This document shows, in pieces, positions 11,288 to 21,936 of a DNA stretch of 64,000 bases. Source of the DNA: Adiantum capillus-veneris (lineage: Eukaryota; Streptophyta; Polypodiopsida; Polypodiales; Pteridaceae); assembly GCA_014529385.2 (NCBI GenBank), contig CM043954.1:9688830-9752829 (forward strand), read 5' to 3'. The translations under genes and the position numbers were made by a program. A model generated the notes under the pieces. It was given only the letters and a program-made list of their open reading frames with translations, searched no databases and was not told the origin of the DNA. Within the stretch, counting starts at the first letter, position 1, and every line of letters starts with the position of its first letter.

Positions 11288-12260
11288 CTCAGAGCAGTTC
11301 TAGGAGCTTTATCTTGCTAGACACATTGTATTTTGTCATTGGCCATTTCTATTCCATTGCGGGAAACCACATGTCCCAGTAGCTGTCCCTTCCAAATCAA
11401 AATACTGATTTAAATGGATTCAAGCAAATCCTTTTCTCCTGACAGCGTTTAAAAACCATCTCTAGGAATAGAAGGTGTTGTTCCTCATCTGAATAGACAG
11501 TGAAGTCATCCATGAAAATGGCGAGGAACCAATGAAGAAATTCATTAAACATCTCCATCATACACCGCTCAAAAGTAGCTGGTGCATTGCACAGGCCAAA
11601 AGGCATCACCAGATACATGTATGCTCCCCACTTAGTGATGAAAGTGGTCTTGGCCCTATCTTCCGGAGCAATCTGTAACTGGTTATAGCCACTATAACCA
11701 TTCATGAAGCTATACATCTCATATCCTGCGATCTCATCAAGCAACATATCAGTAAAAGGTAAGGGAAACGGATCCTTGATGGTCTCGGCATTTAGTTTCC
11801 TATAGTCGACACAAACCCTTAATTTCCCATTCTTCTTAGGAACGACGACTATTGGAAATAACCAATCACTACTTGCTACCTCCGTAATGAACCCACCCTT
11901 GAGAAGATTATCAATCTCCTCCTTGACCTTCTTTGCATAGTTGGGGTTCATCCGGTATCTTTGCAATCTAACTGGCCTAGCTTCTGATTTCAATGGTATT
12001 CGGTGCTGACAGACTTCAGGATCTACTCCCTTTAAATCTGTATGTTCCCAGTCAAATACATCTTTATAGTTCTGGAATATTTTCCTTGCCTTTTCCTTCA
12101 TTGCCGGTTTCAGATGCTTGTTGACTTTGATCATTCTGGGATTTTCCTCTGATCCCAGGTTCCACTCCTCCACTTCTTGATCATCAGGAAGCAACCAATT
12201 TGGTCCTCCTCCTTTTCGTTTGGTCGAATCTTCAGCGTAGTCCCAAGAAGGTCCATTCAT
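11288..12260 (-). pseudogene. E2 reverse transcriptase
   Basis: RT motifs in order: VCVDYRKLN (about 11810), the palm A motif here SFMNGYSGY where Asp is normally found before GYSGY (about 11695), VMPFGLCNAPATF (about 11610), and the catalytic FMDD (11504-11518). The Asp-to-Asn change would by itself disable polymerase activity. The frame ends at 11397; residual RT sequence continues to 11288 in another frame. It overlaps the end of the protease frame by about 30 bases in a different frame. Confidence 0.85.
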
Positions 12261-13761
12261 TATTCTGATTTAGTGGATCCTCTTCAGAACATACTGATTC
12301 TTCTATTTTGCTAGTATCCGTTGGTTCCTCTATTCTTCCAGTTAGCTGAACGGTTCTTTCCCCTGTATTGACTTCAGTAAACTGATCAGGGAATTGTCTC
12401 TTCTGCTTGTCAGCTTGTTCTTTGTTTATTAGGAATGCATTCAAATCAATTTCTGCCAAAGGAAAGATGTTCATTGCTGCTAGCATTCGCTCAATTTTCT
12501 TAGCTCGGTATTTCTGGCACAACTCCTTCGGCCTCAGTTCCTTTTTCCAGCTCTTGGTGTTGTTGGTTTGGATTTTGATTCTGCCATTGGCCCCTTCTAT
12601 GATTAAGGTCTGGTTGGCGTAGTCATGAACAACATGTGCTGTTCTTAACCATGGGCGGCCTAATAGCATTCCATATGCTCCCTGGACATCCAAAACTAGG
12701 AAACTAGTTTTGAATTTTTCCCTCCCCACTCTTATCTGCATGTTTTTAATCATGCTCGTCGCTTGTACGACTCGATGATCTGCCATTCTTACTTTGAATG
12801 GTGCTGGTTTCATGTTAGTGATACCCATTCTTTGCTCAAGATGGGCTCCCATTATATTGACCCCTGCTCCTCCATCTAGTATGATGCTTGAGAGAGGTTC
12901 CCACTGCTTCCTAACCTTGTAATCTACCTGAATAAGTGGAACTTCATCATCCCAGACAGTCGTCAGGTCTACTGTTCTGGCCTCTGCCTCAGTCTTCCTA
13001 CGCTGCCTGATAAAGTTGGCCACCTTAGGTAAGGTCTTTCTTATATCCTCCAGCTCTACAGCTAGCTTCTGGATTCTATCACAAATTTTCACCTGAATTT
13101 CCTCTTGCTCCTGGTCAGACTCATTGTCAGAGCTTGCAGAGCTAGTGTTTTCATACTGCCATTGTTCTTTAGCAGTACTACTCTTTCCTTCCTCTTCCAT
13201 CTCACCAGCTAGTCCATGTACCACAGCCAGCATGGTCTCTGTCATGGCCGGTGCTGACTGATCTTTATCAATCGATTGGGCTGGTATCTTCTGAATGACT
13301 CTAGCCTCGGAACTTTCTGGCTGCTCTGGTAGCTTCTTAGCTAAATCCTCTGTGATTTTAGCTCCTAGTTCCGGCTGCTCTTGCCACTCATCTACCACCT
13401 TTTCCTTACCCTTGGCCTTCCAAACTTCCCTTTGTTGGGCCCACTTGCTGCTGTTGGAGTTGGCTGGTACTTTTGAAATGTCTGGAATCTCTTCAATGAT
13501 TACTCCTTTGCTCCTGGTAACTACTTTGACTGGGACTGGCTCTGATGCCTTAGCCTCAGTAGCAGTCGTTACTGGTGCATCTGGACATTGGGCTGCAAAA
13601 TGACCATACTTCCCACAGGTGTAGCAATTCATGCTTTTGATCCGGAAGTTGCCTCTTCCTCTTCCTCCGCCCATTCTTGGTTGGTATCTGCCTCGTCCTT
13701 GACCAGTACCACTGGTACCTGGTCCTTCTTCTTGGGCTACTTTGATTGGCTCTGCCTTCAT
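12232..13761 (-). pseudogene. E2 gag end and aspartic protease
   Basis: A 509-codon frame. It starts with a Gly/Arg-rich stretch and a CCHC zinc knuckle (CYTCGKYGHFAAQC, about 13630-13590), then a long acidic linker, then a retropepsin-like domain with ILDGGAGVN (about 12880) and LLGRPWL (about 12665). The active-site triplet is DGG rather than DSG/DTG. Upstream sequence in this frame (13830-13762) shows a second, degenerate knuckle (NNCGIRIHHFKK). Confidence 0.8.
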
Positions 13762-13829
13762 TGGTTCAGTGTAGGCAACTACTGATAGATCCTTTCCTTT
13801 CTTAAAATGATGAATTCGTATGCCACAAT

Positions 13830-15052
13830 TATTCCATAGGTGACTGAAGGCCTTTCAGTAGGTCATTGTGGGCATTCCATGGAGATGTGGTCCTTGGATT
13901 TACATCTTGAACACCAAGTCTCCATCTTCCGGACCGGCTGTCTTGTGTGGCTAATCTCTGCAATTTGCCTAGCCATTTCTTCAATTCTCTTGGTCCATGA
14001 TCCTTTCTTTGATTTTTCCTTTGTCCAATTATCGAAGCTGCTCTCAGAGCTACTGGATGTTTCACTGAAATCGGTTGCTTCAGTAGTCGAACTACTGCTA
14101 CTGGTCCTTCGCTTCTTGTGGCTCTTTTCTTTCTTAGATTGTTGTTCCAGTTTTAATGCTCGTTGGACCAGGTCATTGAATTTATTTGTAGGGGCTGGTA
14201 CTTCTTGTTCTCTTAGCTTCTTGCTTCTGAACCCATTCAGAAACCATGCCCTTAATCTCTTCTCAGACAGTGGTTCTTGCAACTGTCTAGTTAGTTCTTT
14301 GATCTTTTGGACATAACTGCGGACTGAAAAATTCCTCTGTTTCATCTGATCCAATTCACAGAGAATATCCTCATCCCCTTGATCGTCGTAATATTGCAAC
14401 CTGAAGGCCTTAAGTAATTTATTATACGATCTTAGTTGGCATGCAGGGTAATGGTAATACCATTTCCTTGCTGCTTCCTTCAAGGTTTGTGGAAAGTATT
14501 TCCCCCAATCATCTTCATCAATGTTTTTTAGTTCAGCATACTGCTCAAAATCTTGTATGTGAACATCAGGATCACCCTTTTTCCCTCCTTTGAACATGGG
14601 AAAGGAAATCTTCAGGGAAGCGGTGTAATCATTTCGATTACTGCTGATCCCGCCAGTTCTCTTCTTGGCTTCCGACTGACGCTTGGGAACCTTCTTGCAG
14701 TTGTCAGTGTCAGCATCCTAGTCAATCTCTGTCTCTGTCTCAGTATCAGTATCCTCGCTGTTTTGTCTGCTAGAAGTTCGGTGACTTCCCTTTTTGCCTT
14801 TGATATGCTCATCTTTCCGGCGAGACTGAGAACTCTTGGAACTCTTTGCCTTTCGTGTTTCCCGTTCTGTCCGTCTGCGTCGAGAATGACTGGAGTGCTG
14901 TGAGTCCTGCGCCTCATCAGCCTGACTATGCTCCTCCTAAGCCTCAGTGTCAGTCATTTTCTCTTGCTTGGGGTCAGACTCTCTTCCTGACTCCTCGGGA
15001 ATGGGGTCCACACGATTGGTAGATTTCCGGCCTCGATTGGATTTTGGTGCCA
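13830..15052 (-). pseudogene. E2 gag
   Basis: The start ATG is at 15052-15050. The frame is interrupted by TAG at 14939-14937 and TAG at 14720-14718, then open to TGA at 13865-13863. The N-terminal third is Arg/Ser-rich (nucleic-acid-binding type), the middle has the usual capsid-like helices (QTLKEAARKWYYHY near 14480; KRLRAWFLNGF near 14240), and the end has a CCHC knuckle (CSRCKSKDHISMEC). A frameshift separates it from the next knuckles, so gag had two intact CCHC motifs and one degenerate one. Confidence 0.8.
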
Positions 15053-15330
15053 TTTGCTGAAAACTTCAACTGGGAGAAGAGTCTTTCAGTCAACGAGCTT
15101 CAGCTCTAGCCACCGTGATCGCCAAAATGGAATTGGAGTTGATCTCTTCAGACAGCTAATTCTAGTGTTGAAGGATTTCAGATACTTAGAGTAGGAAGAG
15201 TTCAGACAGCAGACTAGACAGAAATCAGTGATTAGACTGAAATATGAATACTGAAATGAGAATCAGACTTAAAGGCTGGAATAAAGTTCAGATTCAGATT
15301 CAGAAGACTTTTGAGAAGTCAGTATCACTA

Positions 15331-15332
<2 letters not shown>

Positions 15333-15366
<34 letters not shown>
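15333..15366. repeat. (AT)17 microsatellite
   Basis: Uninterrupted alternating AT run inside the E2 5' LTR. Confidence 0.95.
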
Positions 15367-15368
<2 letters not shown>

Positions 15369-15507
15369 TGATTGAGATTACAGTGAATATGATTACAGAG
15401 AGAGAAAGTGTAGCCGATAATACTTCCACTGATGCTCAAGTGCAATTATAGCTCAAAGCGCTAATACAAGTGATAACAATTGCCCCCGATATCAAAGTAA
15501 TGGGCCC

Positions 15508-15515
15508 TATTTATA
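15508..15515 (-). promoter_or_regulatory. TATA box of E2 5' LTR
   Basis: TATAAATA followed by GGGCCC on the minus strand, about 455 bases upstream of the gag ATG. It would drive E2 transcription leftward. Confidence 0.6.
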
Positions 15516-15691
15516 TGCTTCGGGTTTACTGTAGTAATTACTCTAGTAATTACTAAGTGATTTACTGCCCATCTTCTAAGAACACATTCCCACATGGTGA
15601 CGCGCTAGCCGTATACATAGCTGACCCGACTAGGGCATGGAGGCAATCTCTGGGTTGTCAACCCTGAGGTAGACACTAATAACACTCTACA

Positions 15692-15950
15692 GTCGATGAT
15701 CATATCACACAACACTTCCCAATGTAGAGAAATAGACAATGCATCCTACAAAATGCTACAAGCTTGAAACAGCATCAAATCAACTCACAATGACTTGAAA
15801 TCGGAGGACATGACTCATAAGACCATAATCTACATGAGCATACACCAAATCCTTGAAAACCATCACCGTATGACCCTTGACGCTATTGCGATACAGTAAA
15901 AAGAGATATTTATAAGGATTCCAAAACTAAACTACAAGGACATCAATACG
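15692..15950. other. Spacer between E2 and E5, nothing recognised
   Basis: About 260 bases of low-similarity sequence between the presumed E2 5' LTR and the presumed E5 3' LTR. No ORF, repeat or motif stands out. Confidence 0.4.
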
Positions 15951-16599
15951 TAAAGCTTCCTTTCCTCATTCTAAAGACTACTTGATCATAAAAAACGGAC
16001 ATCCTTTGAGGTACTTACAATTAAAAGTAGCTCGTGGGAGGTGGGCTCACGATGTCATCCTCAGCTCGCATTGCTTATGTTGACGCGAAGAGCTCCTTAA
16101 TGCTATCTACTCCTACTCTTAGATGTGTGACCCAACAAGCGTGTGCGATGGTGTGTATGTGTATAAAGCTCACTCTATACAACAGAACTCACAACTGTAT
16201 ATTCATAAGAGATAACATTATGTGTTTTTACAAAGGCTTAGGTTTTTGGCTTATATACTAAGGCCCAAAAACCTAATGTCCGGCCAAAGTGACCTGATCT
16301 ATTCCTAGGCTTCTACAAAGCATAGTTATAAGAGATCGCGCTAGCTTTGATCATCATACAAGCATCTGCGGCTAAAATACAAATGCCGATTTAAAATGGG
16401 AGTTCCCGTAAACTTCACAAAAGTGCCCCTAATGGCTCAGAATATATTAACGAGACATTTGATGAGTCCATGAGCTTGTATCTTCACGTTGTAGAATCCA
16501 TCTTCATCTTCATCACTTCATCAACATCTTCATATAGAATATTTGAGAAATCCTCATGGAAACTTTATGATTTGTTGTTGAAAGGGTTGCCTTTCAACA
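15950..16599 (-). repeat. E5 3' LTR candidate
   Basis: On the minus strand it starts TGTTGAAAGGC directly after the purine run TTTGGAGGGGAGAG (16613-16600). Its first bases form a perfect 12-bp inverted repeat (GTTGTTGAAAGG 16574-16585 and complement 16590-16601). A TATA box (TATATAA, 16257-16251) lies about 345 bases in, followed by R/U5-like sequence. The left end is not defined. Confidence 0.45.
16251..16257 (-). promoter_or_regulatory. TATA box in E5 LTR
   Basis: TATATAA followed by GCCAAAAACC on the minus strand, in the right position for an LTR promoter. Confidence 0.45.
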
Positions 16600-16613
16600 A
16601 CTCTCCCCTCCAA

Positions 16614-19100
16614 ATTCTTGTCGTCCCCGACAAGACCCTATGTCTTCCATGGTCCTGATGAGTTCTTTGTTGTTTTGTTGTTGGCTAAAGATATTATTTG
16701 ATTAGCCGATTCTGCTGGATGCTTTGGATGTTATCAGAGTTACCTCTTTCTTGTATATGTAGTGTAGTGGAAGCCATGGATCTCCCCCTTCGATTGGTTG
16801 TTGTATCTTGAATTGGCTGACTGGGGTTGTACAGTGTTTTGTTGTTGTAGCACTTTTTTAGCTTTGCAGCTGTGTCTCGGTTGTCCATTTGTTGTTATCC
16901 TACATTTGTACCTGTAAACTTGAAGCCTTTTTGAATTTTTCTTGGTTGCTACCCTTTGATTTTACAGAAGATGAGCAATTAGTAGTTTGGGGATGGGTCT
17001 GCTTTTCCTGTTTTTATAAAAAATAAAAGATTAAAAGTAAAATGTAGCGTATGTTACAAAATGAAGGTCTTGGATACCTAGATAGGACTAATGGGAAAAA
17101 CCTAGTGGGAAAAAATGTCTTTAGCCACAATTAAATGTGAGGCTATACGTACTTGGGTTTTGATATAGCAAAGTTTTACTGAGTTAAAGTACTTATGGCA
17201 TATGGCTACTACTATTTACTTGATATACACTGGATAAGTGTTAGTAGCTTGAAGTTAAAGTCATTTTCTTTGAGCAAATGCTCATAAGACATGTTGTCTC
17301 TTGGTCATCGTCATTTGTTTTGTGTAAGTGCATGGGTGGAGCACAAAATAGTGTCTAATGCATACGTCCAATGATGGGACATCTATATGCTTGCACAGAG
17401 TTATGCATGTTAAACAAGATGTGGTGGGAGAGAAGAGAATTGAAGGGTTTTTCATGGATCTAGTGTAGCTAGCAAAGCATATAGCGTGAATGCTTCAAAA
17501 GCTTTCACTACTCACAAGAAGGATTTTTGTTGCCAAGGTTTCTCCACTCTTCCTCACCATCTCAAGTGCATGAGTTTTTTTTGGACTATTTTGCCTTCTC
17601 ATCCATCTATAATATCTAGACTTTTGACTCTTATGCTCATCTCTTCCAGCATACGCGACATGACTATGTACACTCAACTTTCCAGCTTGAGTTGATACCT
17701 ATTAGCTAGACTCATAGACCATAAAAAATATTAAACTTGAGGCTTGGCTCTCATGCTTTTCTCATTTAGTGGCTCAATGGCCCCCGACTCTAGACTCTTA
17801 TGCCACATAATTTTAATGGCCTGTTGGACTTACCTGATCACGTCCCAAAATCCAATTCCATATGCTTTTGATGTTTAGGCCTTTTTCTTTGGTTTGGTTT
17901 GGTGATGCCATTGTGTCCATTACATTGGCATATACCCGCTCTTCATTCTTTGTTGGCACATGAATGTTGCTTGATGTGACATGTTTTGAGGTTGAAGCAA
18001 TGGTTGATCATAAGTCTTCTTCCATATATTGTGACCTCCTCTTGTATTGTTGCTTTCTTTTTGTTGATAAGAGGTTGTAGAGTAGTGGTGGATCTTTCTT
18101 CTTGTTGAGTTTGGTGTGACCTTCTTTGTCACGTGCCTTATTGCTTGTTTGACTTGATGGTCCCTTGGATTTAGTTTCCAAATATGGCTGTTACTTTTGT
18201 AAAATCCTTGATCTTGTTGTACTAAATGACAAAGGATCCATTTGTCAGTTGCTATTGGTTACTTGGTGTTATCGCTTGTTCCTGTGTGATTCCATGTGAA
18301 GCTACTACTTTAGGTAACTAGATTTGAATGTTACCCTCATAGAATCCTTGTGCTTCAAGTAGCTTGGCTGGTATAAGTCTATGTACTTGTTCGTAGGTGA
18401 TTTTCACTTGACTTTACTTTGGTAAAGTTTTGATTTTGCTATCCATACTTGTCGTATGGTTTGTCCGTTGGAAGATCTTCTTTTCTGCTTTTTGTACCTG
18501 TTCTTTCTCCTGATTGATTTATGAGGGTGATGGCTTTGTTGATCCCTTATCTGGTGGTTGTCATGGGATGGATGTCTCCAGGCTATTATCTTGGGCTTGT
18601 TGACCCAAACATTTGAATTTCCTTCGTTGTAGCCTTGTGCAATAATTGACTTGCTTGATGTGATCCATCCTGGTACCTCTACTTTTTAAGGGTTTCCTTG
18701 TGAGTGTATCCAAACTGGATCGTTAACTTTAATCTCTGTACCTTGGATACTAGCACCCGATTGACCTATTTTGATTTCTTGTGGAGGCTTTCTAGCGATG
18801 GAAAATTTGGTTGATGGATTTTTTTCTTTGGTTTCCATTGTTTTGTCGAGGGTTTGGTTTTTGATGTAGAGGCTTTGTTGGAGAATGGAAGAAGGGTTGT
18901 TTAAGGTGAAGTCGTCTTGCAAGGTTGGTCTTCTTCATGTTTACCTTGGCTTTACCTTTTTCTTCATGCGAGGGTTGTCAAACATTGAGTGGAGATACTA
19001 GTGAAACTTCTGCAGTTGTTGGCATTGGCTCTATTTGTTTTTCTTTAAAGAAGATGGTGTTCCATTGTGATGTCAAGACTAGACTCTCTTTGATCTGTGG
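16614..19100 (-). other. E5 interior without recognisable domains
   Basis: About 2.5 kb. Short minus-strand reading frames (for example 18922-18686, Lys/Pro-rich, ending in VNDPVWIHSQGNP) look like linker-type protein, but no RT, RNase H or integrase motif could be found on either strand. A hydrophilic linker of a lost pol or gag is possible. Confidence 0.3.
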
Positions 19101-19130
19101 TGAGTCTATGATGTGGAAGGTGCCCTTGAA

Positions 19131-19320
19131 TTATTCAACTTTCAATTTAAGCACCGCTTCTACAACTCCAAAGATAGGAACCGATATGTTTGAACTTGTC
19201 ATTACTATTTCTTCTAGCTCTGTGATTTCCAATTTTCCCAATAAAATCCAAGTGCCATAAGACATTAAATTCTTTGTTGCACTAGGATCTATCATTGTTG
19301 AAAGTGTATACATCTATCCT
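19131..19320 (-). pseudogene. Retropepsin-like fragment (E5), second copy
   Basis: Reads MIDPSATKNLMSYGTW, then LEITELEEIVMTSSN and GVVEAVLKL, the layout of the retroviral-type protease of some gypsy lineages (active-site D, then a flap and a C-terminal strand). The DSG/DTG triplet is DPS. It lies about 0.55 kb downstream of another protease-like segment on the same strand. Confidence 0.4.
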
Positions 19321-19589
19321 TTGTTTCCACATACACTGAATTTGATAAGTCTTGGAGAGGACTGATATTTTGTTGTCGTATATCCTTGGTCCTTTTCATG
19401 TACTTGAATTTTTCGAACCTTCTCTTGTCCATATTTGTCTTGCCCCGTTCTTTGCTCCAACCCACTTTGCATTGCAGAATCAAAATCTTTAACTAGGGTT
19501 TTTGTAAAATCTCTATAGCTATGATCACGCATACTAATTCTCGTGGTGGTCTCTGCATGAGACCTAAGTACAAGTAAGCATAACCCCAA

Positions 19590-20010
19590 TCTTGAACCAT
19601 CTTGAGCTCCCTCATGAATGGTCGTCCAAGAATGACCTCATACAATTATTTTTCTAATAAAAATCCACTATGGCATAAGTATGCTCCTACTCAATTCCAC
19701 ATGACAGGATCAGTACCAATTCTAGCAATCGTAGGGGTCTTTCTACATGTCCATCAGCCAACTGCAACTTCATACGCATTGTTCTAATGGTTGGCTTACC
19801 CTATTTTTCCCCAATCTTTTTTGTGGCTATGGCAATACGTGCTCCACTATCAAGAATTGCTTTAGTCTCAACTCCATTGTACGTGATAGGCAAAGTGGTA
19901 TTACCATCCTCTCCGTCACAGTACTCTCCTACTTTGTTCTGGTACCGGCCTTGCATCTAACCCATGTTTCTCTATCTCTTCTAACTCTCTTTCCAGGAAC
20001 CTAAATAGAC
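19590..20010 (-). pseudogene. Aspartic protease remnant of E5
   Basis: Contains a canonical active site ILDSGAR (about 19858-19841), a flap-like strand (QLADGHVERP, about 19760) and a terminal LGRPFMREL (about 19632-19606), the normal order of retropepsin motifs. Stops interrupt the frame just after the active site and again near the end. The preceding residues (TTLPITYNGVETKA) fit the usual protease lead-in. Confidence 0.65.
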
Positions 20011-20019
20011 TTTTAATCC

Positions 20020-20510
20020 CAAATTTCTCGAGACATTGGCCAACCTCATTCTTCATACTTGGACTAAGTTTCAATAGTTCTACGAACATAATTGTGCACT
20101 TCATTGAAGTTGATAAAAAGTCAGTCAATTTTTTTGTGTCCAACTCTTTCGTCCCTCCTAACCTCTACGATGGTACTCCCATAATTTCAAACTTTGCCTC
20201 CAAATTGCCATGTACGATGGAAAATTTTCCATCAAAGATGCAGGTCTATTGTCTTTGGAGGTTACCAAAACCACATCTCCATGGTATGATCTCATGTCTA
20301 CATTCATTTGCGGTCTATCCAATGTGATCTCAAGAGATGGTGCTGACCTAACATCCTCTTCTCTTTTTTGGGCATCTTAGATAGCCTTCCATAACTCCTC
20401 TGGCCATTGCTCCTCAATTAGAGGAACATAGGGTGGAAAATCCCTCATCAACTCATTTGTAGTGTTCAATACCATTCTCACATCATCCGGCTCACGCAGT
20501 TTTTCTTCTC
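20020..20510 (-). pseudogene. Gag C-terminal remnant of E5
   Basis: Short minus-strand blocks such as MVLNTTNELMRDFPPYVP and LEEQWPEELWKAI followed by DAQKREEDV are collinear with the protease and separated from it by stops and frameshifts. The Glu/Lys-rich, Pro-interrupted composition fits the linker between capsid and protease. No zinc knuckle was seen. Confidence 0.4.
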
Positions 20511-20586
20511 ATTACTCAACTCTCTCTTGAGGCATATCATCGGTTTGCACATTGGTTTCCCTATAAGTTTGTTGTGTGTGTGTATG

Positions 20587-21101
20587 CGTTGTGTGGTAGT
20601 GTGCCTTTTGTCGTAGTACCCGAAAGTAATAAGGTACCTTACCACACAACGGGAGTGTGTGTGTAAGGTGTTCTACGGAACAATGCTTATCACGTGGGCA
20701 TCACCTCGGTGACGTGGGGAAGATGGTGTCCTTGTGCTAAGTATTGGCTTACTGTTTGGATACTACGTCGATAATGTGGCAAATCTAGTATCTTTATGGT
20801 CAGTCAACTTCCCTTCCCCTTTCCCAAAAAACATATGGTCATCGATCGGTAACACGGCTATATGATGTTCGTATGCAGGCCATTGTTTTTCCTTAGATTC
20901 AAGCGGCACTCGGTCGGGAACGCGGCTAGTAGAGTGTCATTTGTTAGAAGCATCTTTTTTTGCATAAATGTGGTGTTCAGGTCATTAACCCGGCCAGACG
21001 AACGTCATATAATTTGTATGTGCATGTGCAATTAATTTTTTAAGTATCAAGTATATGAAATACCTGGTCGGTAACGCGGCTGTGAAGAGTATTTCATATA
21101 C
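20587..21101 (+). repeat. Array of seven stem-loops with a shared loop sequence
   Basis: Seven inverted repeats in 515 bases. Arms: 20587-20607/20631-20651; 20681-20705/20725-20746 (bulged); 20758-20765/20786-20793; 20832-20843/20864-20875; 20900-20911/20932-20943; 20968-20978/21000-21010; 21051-21063/21089-21101. Arm sequences differ completely from hairpin to hairpin, while loops of about 20-25 bases share a consensus close to GGTCGGTAACGCGGCTA. Most imperfect pairs are G-T when read on the plus strand, which pair in RNA. Function unknown; it lies upstream of the E5 gag remnant and downstream of nothing recognised. Confidence 0.8.
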
Positions 21102-21189
21102 AAAATGTATGAATTGTTTGATTTTGTTGTTTTTAACTGTCATTTGAAATTATATACTAGCTAATCATATTCAAAAGAATACTTTATTC

Positions 21190-21490
21190 ATCAATCATCG
21201 CTATTTTAAATGTTCCATTTATATAAATTACATATAAAAAAGTATTTGCACAAAAATTGCATGTTTAATATTCTTTCTTGATCTTTTTAAAGAACTCTCA
21301 AGCATTATCGCTATTTTTTAATGCTTCATTTACATAAATTATCTGTAAAAAATCTAAATACACACAATTTGCATGTTAAATATTCTTTTATATCTTTTTA
21401 AAGAGCATCAATTATCATCTCTTTTTGATTGCTACATTTACATAAATTCTATGTGAAAAAAGTGTCTGAACACGATTGCTAGTCCAATTT
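21190..21490. repeat. Diverged tandem repeat, period about 112 bp, about 2.6 copies
   Basis: Three successive blocks share the order: TATCGCTATTTT, then CATTTACATAAATT, then GTAAAAAA, then AATTTGCATGTT, then ATATTCTT and CTTTTTAAAGA. The third copy is partial. Confidence 0.75.
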
Positions 21491-21931
21491 GTATACTTCC
21501 AATGTTTTAAATGTTTTTGAAGTTTTTAAGTCGATGTGTGCTTTGTTTGAATTAGTATGTGCGCATGGAGAAAAATATAAGTTAAAAATTCAATATATGT
21601 TGAAATGTGTCAGACTGTTAATATGCATTGTTTGATATGAATTAAGTTCTTATAAACCACTTGTTTGAACTGCATTTTACACGTGTAACAGATTGCAATT
21701 TTAAGTGAAGATTATTTTCAAATTTTATCAACATCTCCTTGCACATTTGTTAAAGTCTTCAAGTGGTGGTTAAGAGTTTACCTGAGATAGTGTGAGAGTG
21801 TTAGTGTCATTTGCAACCATGAATTTGTATTTGATATGCTGTTTTTTACTGTCCATTGCAAATATGGTGCCAGATCAAACAAATGTATTATGTGTGCCTC
21901 GTAAAGAATGTATTTTGGTAATCTCATCATG

Positions 21932-21936
21932 GTGCA
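21932..21936. repeat. Left target-site duplication of E3 (GTGCA)
   Basis: Identical to 30090-30094 on the other side of the element. Confidence 0.9.

Larger units (their letters stand above)
5310..15691 (-). mobile_element. E2: minus-strand Ty3/gypsy element with internal inversion and extra ORF
   Basis: On the minus strand from 15052 downward come gag, protease, RT, RNase H and the first half of the integrase zinc domain. The rest of the integrase is on the plus strand at 7.22-8.31 kb, and an extra ORF is split between the plus strand (9.67-10.35 kb) and the minus strand (7.22-5.43 kb). One inversion of about 7.22-10.35 kb accounts for both breaks. The 5' LTR is on the right. No 3' LTR matching it was found on the left, so the element is truncated there or its end is lost at the junction with E1. 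Confidence 0.8.
15129..15691 (-). repeat. E2 5' LTR (outer end tentative)
   Basis: On the minus strand the LTR would end in CA near 15129, shortly before a leader of about 75 bases and the gag ATG. It contains a TATA box (15508-15515), an (AT)n run in the U5 side and an AGAGAGAG stretch. A TGTAGAGTG start at 15691 is plausible but unconfirmed since no second LTR is visible. A possible primer site (TGGCGATCACGGTGG at about 15127-15113) does not match initiator tRNA-Met. Confidence 0.5.
15950..20540 (-). mobile_element. E5: decayed minus-strand gypsy-like element (gag/protease plus 3' LTR)
   Basis: Gag and protease remnants lie at 20.5-19.1 kb, followed on the minus strand by about 2.5 kb without RT, RNase H or integrase motifs, then a polypurine tract (16613-16601) and an LTR-like segment starting at 16599 with a TATA box. 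This suggests an element that lost most of pol. The left and right ends are approximate. Confidence 0.5.
21102..21936. other. AT-rich spacer left of E3
   Basis: No gene recognised. It contains the tandem repeat at 21190-21490. The last bases before E3 (21932-21936, GTGCA) are the left target duplication. The flank should be the upstream part of the locus carrying the kinase-like gene at 30.1 kb, but no exon-like coding stretch is evident. Confidence 0.5.

Noticed and set aside
15100-15130. Initiator tRNA-Met primer site for E2
   Set aside because: The expected TGGTATCAGAGC is absent; a TGGCGATCACGG segment is there but I cannot assign it to a tRNA.
20587-21101. Hairpins as hammerhead ribozymes or tRNA-like structures
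   Set aside because: No CTGATGA/GAAA core, no T-loop GTTCRA or anticodon arm layout; loops share a different consensus.
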